This document shows positions 53,029 to 62,800 of a stretch of DNA of 64,000 nt, piece by piece. Each line of letters begins with the position of its first letter. Positions within the stretch are counted from its first letter, which is position 1. Both the position numbers and the translations under genes were made by a program. This DNA is from Sulfitobacter sp. M05 (GTDB lineage: Bacteria; Pseudomonadota; Alphaproteobacteria; Rhodobacterales; Rhodobacteraceae). The DNA lies in assembly GCF_029285175.1 (NCBI RefSeq), contig NZ_JABEDH010000002.1:186001-250000 (forward strand), read 5' to 3'. The notes under the pieces are model-generated. The model saw only the letters and a list, made by a program, of their open reading frames with translations. It had not been told where the DNA came from and made no database searches.

Positions 53029-54567
53029 ATGCCACGCATTTCATTCACCCGCCGCCAAACCCTATTGGGCACCGCCGCCTTTGCGGCGTCACTGGCCGCC
53101 CCGTCGCTTTCACGCGCTCAATCGCGCCCTTTGATCACACATGGTGTGATGTCCGGTGATGTTGCCCATGACGGCGCAGTCATCTGGAGCCGCGCCGACC
53201 GTGAAGCCAAAATGTTTGTCGAGTGGGCCACCACCGAAAGCATGTCTGATGCCCGCGCTGTGCCGGCGCTGGCTGTAGGCACCCCCACCGATTACACTGG
53301 CAAGCTTGCCTTGACCGGCCTGCCAAGCGATCAGGACATCTATTATCGCGTCACCATGACTGATCTGGCCGACAATACCGCCTCGGAGCCGATGACGGGC
53401 AAATTCCGCACCGCACCGATGGGCAACCGCGACGTCAGTTTTGTCTGGTCAGGCGATACCGCCGGACAGGGCTGGGGCATTGACGAAGACCGCGGCGGCA
53501 TGACCACCTATGCCACAATGCAAAAACATATGCCGGACTTCTTCCTGCACTCAGGTGATACCGTCTATGCAGATGGACCGCTGAAAGAAGAAGTCGCTTT
53601 GGAAGACGGCACGGTCTGGAAGAACATTGTCACGCCAGCCAAAACCAAGGTCGCCGAAACCCTCGATGAATTCCGTGGCCAGCATCTCTACAACTACATG
53701 GACAAGAACGTGCAGGCCTTTAACGCTGCGGTTCCAATGATCTCGCAGTGGGATGACCATGAGGTCACCAACAATTGGTACCCCAACGAAGTGCTGGCGC
53801 AGGACGACCGCTATTCTGTGAAGTCCATGCAACTGTTGTCATCACGCGCGGCCCGCGCATTTCACGAGATGATGCCCACGCGCCAAGTCTTGGCCGAGCC
53901 GATGCGGGTCTATCGCAAGGTTTCTTATGGCCCGCTGCTGGACATCTTTGTCATCGACATGCGCACCTATCGTGGCGACAACACCGCCAATACCGAAGCA
54001 GAAGGCACACCGTTTCTCGGGGCAGAGCAACTTGCATGGCTCAAGCGTGAGATGGTCAATTCCACCGCGACCTGGAAAGTCATCGCCTCGGATATGCCGA
54101 TTGGCATGATGGTGCGCGATGGGGACACCAATATGGAGAACGCGGCAAATGGGGACGGGCCTGTGCTGGGCCGTGAAAACGACATCGCGACGGTGCTGTC
54201 CTTTATCAAATCCGCCGACATCACCAATACCGTTTGGCTGACGGCAGATGTGCATTACACTGCGGCCCATCATTATTCTCCCGAGCGTGCGGTGTTTCAG
54301 GACTTCGAGCCATTCTGGGAGTTCGTGTCGGGGCCCCTTCATGCGGGCACATTCGGACCTTCCGATTATGACAATACCTTTGGTCCAGAAGTGCGGTTCG
54401 CAAAACACCCCGAAGAAGGCAAGGCAAACCTGCCACCCAGCGACGGGTTGCAGTTCTTTGGCAAGGTCGACATCGCTGCTGACACCGGCGTCATGACTGT
54501 CCGCTTGATGGACAGCGCCGACATCGAGCTGTGGTCGGTTGAGCTTGAGCCGAAGACAACGATCTGA
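53029..54567 (+). CDS. phoD: PhoD-type alkaline phosphatase/phosphodiesterase
   Basis: 512 residues; start ATG 53029 follows AGGAG by 9 bases. Tat signal (FTRRQTLLGTAAFAASLA, cut near SRAQ). Marks: HGVMSGDVAHDGAVIWSRAD, SFVWSGDTAGQGWGI, DFFLHSGDTVYADG, ISQWDDHEVTNNW and TVWLTADVHYTAAHHYSPE, which provide the Fe/Ca metal site. It releases phosphate from mono- and diesters outside the inner membrane. A Pho box stands in front, so it belongs to the PhoB regulon. Confidence 0.94.
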   Translation: MPRISFTRRQTLLGTAAFAASLAAPSLSRAQSRPLITHGVMSGDVAHDGAVIWSRADREAKMFVEWATTESMSDARAVPALAVGTPTDYTGKLALTGLPSDQDIYYRVTMTDLADNTASEPMTGKFRTAPMGNRDVSFVWSGDTAGQGWGIDEDRGGMTTYATMQKHMPDFFLHSGDTVYADGPLKEEVALEDGTVWKNIVTPAKTKVAETLDEFRGQHLYNYMDKNVQAFNAAVPMISQWDDHEVTNNWYPNEVLAQDDRYSVKSMQLLSSRAARAFHEMMPTRQVLAEPMRVYRKVSYGPLLDIFVIDMRTYRGDNTANTEAEGTPFLGAEQLAWLKREMVNSTATWKVIASDMPIGMMVRDGDTNMENAANGDGPVLGRENDIATVLSFIKSADITNTVWLTADVHYTAAHHYSPERAVFQDFEPFWEFVSGPLHAGTFGPSDYDNTFGPEVRFAKHPEEGKANLPPSDGLQFFGKVDIAADTGVMTVRLMDSADIELWSVELEPKTTI

Positions 54568-54577
54568 TTTCTGTACG

Positions 54578-54601
54578 GAGGCGGCCTGTATAGGTCGCCT
54601 C
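54578..54601 (+). terminator. hairpin after phoD
   Basis: GAGGCGGCC, TGTATA loop, GGTCGCCTC (one G-U pair), 10 bases past the stop. No T-run, so termination is uncertain. Confidence 0.4.
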
Positions 54602-54669
54602 GCCATCAGGCTGCCGCGCCCTGCCATGATGGCGTCTACCCCCAACAGGCCCCAATCATTTTGCCAATG

Positions 54670-55224
54670 TTAGCCCCGGCGGTCCGCGGCTTTCCATGCG
54701 ACAGGCGTGAGATAAACCATGCCTTCCCCGACACTGACCATCACCTCGCCCTCCTGAATGTTCACCTGCAAACGCATGGTACGGTCGGCCAACCCTGCAA
54801 GGGCAGCTGTCTCGATCTGCGTCAGGTTGAACACCGACAGGTTGTCAAATCGGGTGGTGCTGTTTTTGATCTTATCCCACCACGTCTCTGCCGGATTGCC
54901 GCCATAGGCATAAATGATCACCCGATCCGCTTTGCCGCAGGACTGGCGGACAATCTTGTCACTGGGCAATCCCAGTGTGATCCAGGTCTCAAGTTCGCCG
55001 CTCAGGCTTTTCTGCCAGATGTCGGGTTCGTCATCGGTTGACAGCCCCTTGGTCATTTCCAGCTGTTCATCCGCGTTCAACGCAAATGCCACCAACCGCA
55101 GCATCATACGTTCGTCGGTTTCCGACGGGTGCTTGGCAACAGTCAGCTTATGGGTCTCGTAATAGTGCCGGTCCATGTCACTCACAGAGAGTTCGACTTT
55201 GTAAATAGTGGCCTTTTGCGCCAT
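54670..55224 (-). CDS. yaeQ: YaeQ family protein
   Basis: 184 residues from ATG 55224. The YaeQ pattern is clear: AQKATIYKVELSVSDMDRHY, ETHKLTVAKHPSETDERMML, DEPDIWQKSLSGELETWITL and RVIIYAYGGNPAETWW. The fold resembles PD-(D/E)xK nucleases. YaeQ was once linked to transcription elongation and hemolysin expression, without a firm role. Monocistronic. Confidence 0.92.
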   Translation of the reverse strand: MAQKATIYKVELSVSDMDRHYYETHKLTVAKHPSETDERMMLRLVAFALNADEQLEMTKGLSTDDEPDIWQKSLSGELETWITLGLPSDKIVRQSCGKADRVIIYAYGGNPAETWWDKIKNSTTRFDNLSVFNLTQIETAALAGLADRTMRLQVNIQEGEVMVSVGEGMVYLTPVAWKAADRRG

Positions 55225-55374
55225 GGTCTTTTCCCCGTTTGCCACGTGGGGAATGCCTAGTCGGTCTGAGTACGATCCGAAAGCAGATAACGCCGTAGCG
55301 CTTGAAGGGGGGGCAACGTTTAAAACGGTTGATCCGCCCCGCCGCCCCAATCGATCCGGCCTAGGGTCAGGGCC

Positions 55375-58300
55375 TTAGAACTGCATTTCGTAACCGAAGT
55401 TCACCCCGTAACTTTCAAAGCCCTTTGCGCCGATCCCGTCGTAATTAGCGCTGAGCCTGACCCGCTGCCCCGCTTTGAACACGCGATTGACGCCCAGTTC
55501 CACACGGCCTCTGCCCCCTTCGTATTCCGGGGTGATGGTCGACGCAAAGCCACTGCCGGCCGTATGTGACCAGATACCAGACACGCCGCCGAACAGCTCA
55601 AGCTCGCCGGGAACGCCGGAAACCAGTTTCCGAAAATCCAACCCCAGCTCGACCTGCCCAAGTTCGACACCCTGTGCCGCAATGGTATTGCCTGCACCAT
55701 CAACATAGCTGAGCTGATCATCCGTCGTATAGGAGGCATCCAGAAACGGCATAAGCGTGGTACTGCCATAGGCCAACGCCCCGGCAACCTTGACCTGCGC
55801 CAGCATTCGGGTGGTCTCAAACTTGTCTGTATATGTGCCAAACGGGCTGATCTCGTTGCTGGTTTCACCATAGAGCAGACGACCTTCGAAAAACACCGGT
55901 TGGCCTTCCGCTCTGGCAACAAAATACGGGCCAGCCATCCAACCCGTGCCACGCACAAATGCCGCGCCTGTTTCTTCATTCAGGTGATCAAGCTGCACCA
56001 TCGCCCCAACAAGAAAGTTCTCGCCGATTGCCCTATGGGTGCCGACCGCGCCAAAGGCATATTCGCTTTTGCGCTCACCCGCCTTGCTCCAGGTACCGTG
56101 GGCGCGCAGCCAAACCGGTTTTTCCGGGGCCGTGGCAAAATCAAAGCTGCCCTGCCCCCGCGTGACATTCAGGTTGAAACCGCCCTGCCCCTCACCAGAC
56201 AGGAAGCCGATCAAATCCGGTTGGCTTTGAAGCAATTGATTGGCCCGCGTTTGCATATAGCCCGCGATCAGTTCCTGTGTCCGCACCACGGTCATATCCA
56301 CAATCATCGTGACGTCAGACGCCAGATTGGCATTGCCTGCCGCGTCTGATGCCGCATTGGCCGGAACTGAAAGCGCGATGTCACCTGATCCCTTTCCCTT
56401 AACCGTGGCTTGATACACCGCCCCGCCACCAGTCAATGCGGTGACCGTCGCGTTTGTGGCAATCATGTCTTCAGCTGCAAACCCGATAACAGGTTCCGAA
56501 AAGGTCACTGTCACCGTGAAAGGGCTGAATGGCACTGATGTGCCCGGTGCCCCGGTTATGGCGACGGTTGGCGCTGTCCCGTCATAGGTTGCAGCGACCG
56601 AATTTGACGCGATGTTCTGATTTCCTGCCGCATCGGTGAAACGGGCAGCAGCAACCGACAGGCTGACCTCGCCATCGGCGATTGGCGTCAGCGTCGCGAC
56701 GAAGCTGGTGCCCGTGCCTGTCAGCGTGGCGGTGGCGTTGACCAGCGTCAGGTCGGCCAGAGCAAAGTTGCTTGATGGCTCGGACAGGGTAATCACCGCC
56801 GTATAGGTGCCAGCCGTTGGGCCGGTCAGTGCCGCGATGGTAATTTCCGGCGGCGTTGCATCATAGGTCGTTGTCGCAGAATTAGAGGCCGTGTTGCCAT
56901 TGCCCGCGGCATCCGTAAATCGCCCGGCGGCCACCGAAAGGCTGACCTCTCCGTCCCCGTTCGGGGTGAGCGTCGCAAGGTATTCGCGGCCCGATCCCGT
57001 CAGAACCGCAGTCGCGTTGCGCAACGTCAGGTCGTCTGCGTCAAAATCATCAGAGGGTTCTGACAGAGTGATTGTCGCCGTAAAGACACCGGCATCCGGC
57101 CCGGACAAGGCGCTGATCGTGACGCTGGGCGGCGTCGCATCATACCGCACCTGCACCTTGTTAGAGGCCGCATTTGCATCCCCGTCCACATCCGTGAAGG
57201 CCTCTGCCGCGACAAACAGGGTAACCACCCCGTCCCCCGATGGCGTCAGCGTCACAGTATACTGCTTGCCAGAGCCGGCTAGGTTTGCCGAGGCGTTGCT
57301 TATTGTAAGGTCTGCCAATTCGAAATCCGACGAAGGCTCCGACAGGGTGATTGGTGCTGTGAAAACCCCGTCAACCGGTCCGGTCAAATCACCAATCAGC
57401 ACTTTCGGAGGGGTTGGCGGGACAACCGGTTTGGCCAAGGTGATACTTGCTACATTGGAGGCTGTGTTTGCTGCACCACCCGCGTCCGTAAAGCGGCCTG
57501 CACCAACCGACAGGGAAACCACCCCATAGCCCGCAGGTGTGACCGTCGCAGTATAATTGACACCGGAACCTGCAAGCGTTGCCGTGCCATTGCCAACTGT
57601 CAGATCACCCTGCACAAAATCGGTTGAAGCGGCAGACAGGGTAATCGCCGCTGTATAGGCCCCAGAATGCGGCCCGGAAAAGGCACCGATCACCACACCC
57701 AGCGCGGTTGCCGTAAAGCTGCCCGTCGCCACGTTCGAAGCCGCGATATTCAAGTTCCCCGCCGCATCTGTGAAACTTTTGTTCTTGATTTGCGCCGACC
57801 AATTGCCGCTGGCAACGGGAGAGACCGATAAGGTGTAACTTGTCCCTGACCCGGACAACACCGCATTGGCATTGGTCAGTTGAAAATCCGCCAAGGTCAG
57901 GTCTGTGCTTGCCTCGCTAAGCGTCACAGGCACATCAAAAGGCCCAGCAACCGGGCCGGATACAGCCCCCAAGCTTGCCGTTGGGGCGGTCGCATCCCCG
58001 CCATAACTTCCGCCTGTCATTGTCGCGCCGGAGATCGAGCATTGCGTATACCCGTTTACATCCGCTGGTCCGCGCGAAATTGTCGAGGTATAGCGCACCC
58101 GCACCCCGTCTGAATATGTGTAGTAGGCCGAGATCTGGGCGGAAGAATTAGGGGCGATCACCGCGTCACGGGATGCTTTTGCTGTACAATTTGTACAGGT
58201 AAATGGCGAGGGAAGGATACCTCCACCGTTCTCCCCAACAAAAACGAACCGGCCAGCCCGACAATCCGCACGAGAGGCAAACATGCGTGAACCATTGGCC

Positions 58301-58515
58301 GGTATTGCTACCGCATTCGAACATGTTCCGTTCGCTCGATTTGCGGTCTGATAGGCATATGCCCAACCCGGGCTTGTGCCGCCGTGAACGCTCGCGTTTG
58401 GGCAACTGGTCTGCGCAAAAGCAGCCTGCGCGCTGGCCATCCCCCACAAAAGACAAAGAGCAAGCAGTTGAAAAGCAAAGCTACGCTGGAAAACGCATCG
58501 AAATTTGGCGAACAT
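55375..58515 (-). CDS. large autotransporter-like surface protein with six Ig-like repeats
   Basis: 1046 residues. Signal peptide with a long hydrophobic core (FQLLALCLLWGMASAQAAF, cut near FAQ). Residues ~36-170 are Cys-rich (paired C, e.g. PFTCTNCTAKASRD). Six ~98-residue Ig-like repeats follow (ITLSEPSSDFELADLT, VSLSVAAGRFTDAAGN-type ends). A helix (ELIAGYMQTRANQLLQSQ) leads into a C-terminal beta-barrel (WLRAHGTWSKAG onward) that ends in GYEMQF, the terminal Phe expected for BAM insertion. GAGGA lies before the ATG. Probably a type V secreted adhesin or surface-layer protein. Its barrel is close to that of the gene at 59863. Confidence 0.87.
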   Translation of the reverse strand: MFAKFRCVFQRSFAFQLLALCLLWGMASAQAAFAQTSCPNASVHGGTSPGWAYAYQTANRANGTCSNAVAIPANGSRMFASRADCRAGRFVFVGENGGGILPSPFTCTNCTAKASRDAVIAPNSSAQISAYYTYSDGVRVRYTSTISRGPADVNGYTQCSISGATMTGGSYGGDATAPTASLGAVSGPVAGPFDVPVTLSEASTDLTLADFQLTNANAVLSGSGTSYTLSVSPVASGNWSAQIKNKSFTDAAGNLNIAASNVATGSFTATALGVVIGAFSGPHSGAYTAAITLSAASTDFVQGDLTVGNGTATLAGSGVNYTATVTPAGYGVVSLSVGAGRFTDAGGAANTASNVASITLAKPVVPPTPPKVLIGDLTGPVDGVFTAPITLSEPSSDFELADLTISNASANLAGSGKQYTVTLTPSGDGVVTLFVAAEAFTDVDGDANAASNKVQVRYDATPPSVTISALSGPDAGVFTATITLSEPSDDFDADDLTLRNATAVLTGSGREYLATLTPNGDGEVSLSVAAGRFTDAAGNGNTASNSATTTYDATPPEITIAALTGPTAGTYTAVITLSEPSSNFALADLTLVNATATLTGTGTSFVATLTPIADGEVSLSVAAARFTDAAGNQNIASNSVAATYDGTAPTVAITGAPGTSVPFSPFTVTVTFSEPVIGFAAEDMIATNATVTALTGGGAVYQATVKGKGSGDIALSVPANAASDAAGNANLASDVTMIVDMTVVRTQELIAGYMQTRANQLLQSQPDLIGFLSGEGQGGFNLNVTRGQGSFDFATAPEKPVWLRAHGTWSKAGERKSEYAFGAVGTHRAIGENFLVGAMVQLDHLNEETGAAFVRGTGWMAGPYFVARAEGQPVFFEGRLLYGETSNEISPFGTYTDKFETTRMLAQVKVAGALAYGSTTLMPFLDASYTTDDQLSYVDGAGNTIAAQGVELGQVELGLDFRKLVSGVPGELELFGGVSGIWSHTAGSGFASTITPEYEGGRGRVELGVNRVFKAGQRVRLSANYDGIGAKGFESYGVNFGYEMQF

Positions 58516-58626
58516 GGAATCCTCTGGACATCAATGAATAAAGGGACGCCCCAAGCGAACAGCCCCCGACCTTGTCCTGTGCTTAGAAAGCAAAGCGGGC
58601 GCTGGATAGCTGACCGCCAGAATGTT

Positions 58627-58649
58627 CGATATTCATATTAGGAATATCG
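58627..58649. promoter_or_regulatory. perfect inverted repeat in the autotransporter/LysR divergent promoter
   Basis: CGATATTC-N7-GAATATCG, 23 bp, 8-bp arms. It lies ~112 bases before the autotransporter start and ~170 before the LysR start. Size and spacing suit a LysR-type operator. No other element this clear was seen in the 301-base gap. Confidence 0.6.
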
Positions 58650-58817
58650 CCGAATACTCCATTCTAACCATCTGTTTTAAAACACATTTGAAATGTCGGG
58701 TTTCTTTTTAAATCCTTCGGTTTTATTGCTTGTTTGGCGATTTCCCGCTAAGAAGACAGTCAGCCTCTGCGCCATCAGCGCGGCCTGTTTCGTTTCACGA
58801 CTGAAGTTATACAATTT

Positions 58818-59762
58818 ATGAATATTAAAGACATTGATTTGAATTTGTTGACCGTGTTCCATGCGATCTACGAAGCCCGATCCATCAGCGCAGCCGCAGT
58901 TCAGCTGGACCTAAGCCAACCGGGCATGTCTCACGCCCTGAAACGATTGCGTAATCAGTTGGATGACAACCTGTTTATCCGCAAGGGGAACGGGGTCGAG
59001 CCGACGGTCTATGCCGAGTCCATTGCCGAACCCATCCGCAATGCGATTACCTTTCTGGAAATGAGCCTTACCCCGAAGGAAGACTTTGACCCAAAGCACT
59101 CCACCCGGCACTTTCGGCTCTTGCTTGCGGACTTCGTCGAGCCACTCGTGATGCCGCGTCTCTTAAAGCTCACCTTTGAAAACCCGAATGTCACATTCGA
59201 ACTTGTCTCGCCCCAGTCGATCACCATTGAAGATGCGATTTTGGCCGGCAATGTCGACATGGTTGTCCATCTGCAGGCGGCCATGATGCATGAAATTTCT
59301 GCCGAGCCACTGTTTCCGGTTGCACCGATCTTGGCCTTCCGTAAGGGCCACCCGATCCAGCAAGAAGCCAATCCTTTGGCCGCTTTGCCAAAATACCGGA
59401 CAATTTCGCCCAACCTCAAGAAAGGGGCGGTCAAAAACCTCGACAAGGCGCAGGTATCGCAAGCTGTTTCGCGCGATTACATGTGCCTTGTTCACAGCAT
59501 ACGTTCTGTGCCCGCGCTTTTGACGGACAGTGACTGCATTTCAATGCTGCCCAAGCTCTATGTAACACAGATCGCCCCAATTTACGGGCTGGGGTATTTC
59601 CAGATGCCTTTTGATGTTTTAAATCAGGACATTACCCTAAGCTGGCACCGCAAGAACGACAGTGATGCCGGGCTGGCATGGCTGCGCCAAACCATCACGG
59701 ACAGGGTGGCGGAACTGGAAGTCGATGCAAAAAGGCTGTTATCGACTGGTCCTGCCACCTAG
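58818..59762 (+). CDS. LysR family regulator (NodD/PcpR-like) between two autotransporters
   Basis: 314 residues. N-terminal HTH (IKDIDLNLLTVFHAIYEARS, ISAAAVQLDLSQPGMSHALK, RLRNQLDDNLFIRKGNGVEP) and an effector domain (RHFRLLLADFVEPLVMPRLL, VDMVVHLQAAMMHEISAEPL). DLNLL plus GMSHAL is typical of the NodD/NahR branch. It is divergent from the autotransporter at 55375 and convergent with the one at 59863. It probably controls at least the first. Confidence 0.9.
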   Translation: MNIKDIDLNLLTVFHAIYEARSISAAAVQLDLSQPGMSHALKRLRNQLDDNLFIRKGNGVEPTVYAESIAEPIRNAITFLEMSLTPKEDFDPKHSTRHFRLLLADFVEPLVMPRLLKLTFENPNVTFELVSPQSITIEDAILAGNVDMVVHLQAAMMHEISAEPLFPVAPILAFRKGHPIQQEANPLAALPKYRTISPNLKKGAVKNLDKAQVSQAVSRDYMCLVHSIRSVPALLTDSDCISMLPKLYVTQIAPIYGLGYFQMPFDVLNQDITLSWHRKNDSDAGLAWLRQTITDRVAELEVDAKRLLSTGPAT

Positions 59763-59786
59763 GGTCAGGCCCCTACGGCACAGACA

Positions 59787-59815
59787 AAAAGAGCGCCGGA
59801 TACCGACGCTCTTTT
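59787..59815. terminator. bidirectional terminator between LysR and second autotransporter
   Basis: AAAAGAGCG, 11-base loop, CGCTCTTTT. A-run on one side and T-run on the other let it serve both convergent genes. Confidence 0.8.
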
Positions 59816-59862
59816 CAGTTACAGCGTTCATAAGAACGGTTCAGGGGGCCACCTGCAAGAGA

Positions 59863-62800
59863 TTAGAATTGCAGCCCATAGCCAAGGCTCATCCCGTAGC
59901 TTTCGTAGTTCTTGGCACCGATGCCGTCAAAATGGGTGGCCGCCGTTACCTGCTGCGTGGCGGAAATTTCATAGTTAACCCCCAGCTCCACACGGCCCCG
60001 GCCACCTTCGTAAGATGGGCTGACAGTTGCGGCATACCCGCTGCCGCTTGTGTGCGACCAAATCGCAGATGCACCACCCCACAGTTCAAGATCACCGCTG
60101 GCGACGTTAATCATCTTGCTGAAATCCATTCCCAGCTCGATCTGGCCAAGGGTGATGCCCTGCTCTGCAATCGCATTGCCCAGGCTGTCGACATACCCGT
60201 CCTGATCGTCCTTGGCATAGGATGCATCCAGAAACGGCATCACTGTCGTGGTGCCAAAGTTCAACGCGCCGGCAACCTTGACTTGGGCAAGCAGACGTTC
60301 GCTGTCAAAGCTATCTTCATAGATGCCAAAGGGAGATACATCATTGCTGGTCTGCCCGTAGAGCAAGCGACCTTCAAAGAAGAGCGGCTGGTTCGGGGTT
60401 TTCGCCACCACATAGGGGCCTGCCATCCAACCGGTACCCTTGACCGAAGCCTGACCAGTGTCTTCAACAAGGTGATCGACTTGCAGCATCGCACCAATCA
60501 TCAGGTTCTCGGTGATCTTTTTGTGGCTGCCGATGGCACCAAAGACATAACGGCTTTCGCTGTCACCATCACTGGTCCATGAACCTTTTGCGCGTACCCA
60601 GATCGGGTGTTTCAGGCCATTGGACAGATCGAAATTACCAACGCTACGGGTCACCAACAGATTGAACGCGGCCCGATCCTTGCCAGCCATCATCGAAATC
60701 AAACCGGGCTGGTTGCGCACCAACTGGTTTGCCCGGGTCTGCATAAAGCCTGCCGCCAGCTCTTGGGTGCGCTCAACGGTTACATCAGCGATGTTGATGA
60801 CGTTGGACGCCCGGTTGCCGTTCCCTGCCCGGTCAATCGCGGCATTGGCTGGGATCGAGATCATGATGTCACCGGTACCCGCCGCAATCAGGCTAACCTT
60901 GAAACCGGAACCGCTGCCGGTCACGCCGGTCACCTTGGCGTTGGCCGCCGCGATATCGCTGACGTCAAAACCTGTCACCGCCTCTGAGAAGGTCACCGTG
61001 ACGGAAAAGCCACCGCCCGCCGGCACATCTTTCGGCGCACCGGAAATCGCAACACTTGGCGCAGTGCCGTCATAGATTGCCCGCACCCGGTTGGAGGCTG
61101 TGTTGTCATTGCCCGCCGCATCCGTGAAGGACCGCGCGGCCACAGAAAGCGTGACTTCGCCGTCAGCCGCCGGTGTCACCAACGCGGTATAGCTGGTGCC
61201 GCCGCCGTTCAGAACAGCGCTGGCATTTACCAGCGTCAGATCATCGGAGCCAAAAGTCGTCGCGGCTTCCGACAGGGTGATCTGTGCTGTGTATTGACCT
61301 TCGACGGGACCAGAGAGCGCGCCGATTGATACAGCAGGTGGTGTGCTGTCAACGGGGGCCGTGACGGTGACCGTCGCACTGCTTGAGGTGACGATTTCCT
61401 CGCCATCGCGGACCATAAGCATGAAAGACAGAACTTCGTCTTTATCACCTTCTTTCAACACCGGCGCGACAAAGCTTGGCTGCACCGTATCCGCCCTCTC
61501 AAGGACAACGTCCGGCCCGCCGGTCTGGCGCCATCTATAGGTCAATTTCTGTTTTGCTTCTCCGGCGTCCGAAACGGTGCCGTTCAATGTCACAACCCGG
61601 GCAGGCTTCACACGTTGCGGTTTGCCGGCGTGGACCTTCGGCGCTTTCTTTTTCACCGGCGCGGTAACGGTGATTTTGACAGCATCAGCCCCGGAGGTCT
61701 GTACCCCGTCGTTGACCACAAGCGAAAAGATCAGAATGGCATCCGCATCACCAGCCTTGAGCGCCGGAGCTGTAAAGCTGGGGCGGGCAGTATCGGCACC
61801 AGAAAGCGTGACCGCATTGCCATCGGTCTGGGCCCATTTGTAAGTCAGGCTCTGCCCCTTGTCATTGGCGTCAGACGCGGCCCCGTTCAATGTGACAGTT
61901 GTGGCCGGGTTCACTTTCTGCGCTGTGCCGGCATCGGCGGTCGGGGCCACGTTAACCGGTGCCTGCTTCACCGGCGCAATAACAGTGATCTCGACGCGAT
62001 CAACAACAGACGCCTCTACCCCGTCATGCACCACCAGCGAAAAGGTCAGGACAGTATTTGCATCTCCTGCGTTCAACGTCGGCGCGGCAAAAATTGCCTG
62101 TGCTTTGTCTGCGTCGGAAAGTTTGACGGCATCACCACCGGTCTGCGCCCATTTATACGTCAGGCTCTGCCCCTTGTCATTGGCAGCAGAAGCGGTGCCG
62201 TCCAGTGTCACGCTCGCACTTGAGGCAACCTTCTGGGCTTCACCTGCATCTGCCGTCGGAGCGTTGTTGACTGGCAGCTTTTTCACCGGCGCGGCAACGG
62301 TAATCTTCACGGTCTCTACGGTTGAGGCCTCTGCCCCATCATGAACCACAAGCGAGAAGGTCAACACGGCATCGGCCTCTCCTGCTTTCAGTGTCGGAGC
62401 GGTAAAGCTGGGCTGGGCGATATCGGCACCTGAAAGTTTGACGGCATCGCCACCGGTTTGCGTCCATTTAAACGTCAGCTTCTGACCCTTGTCATTTGCG
62501 TCAGACGCGGTCCCGTCCAGCGTTACATTGGAGGCAGAGGCGACGTTCTGCGCCTCACCGGCATCCGCAGTCGGGGACGTATTTCCGGGCGCCGTCACAG
62601 TGACATTCATGGTATCAGGCTTGGAAGTATCCACGCCATCATGAACCACCAGCGAGAACGTCAGCACGGCATCAGCATCGCCAATATTCAGCTTTGGCGC
62701 GGCAAAGCTCGGTTGGGCTGTGTCGGCACCTGAAAGCCTGACCGGATCGCCACCGGTCTGGGTCCATTTATAGGTCAGCTTCTGACCCTCGTCATTCGCG

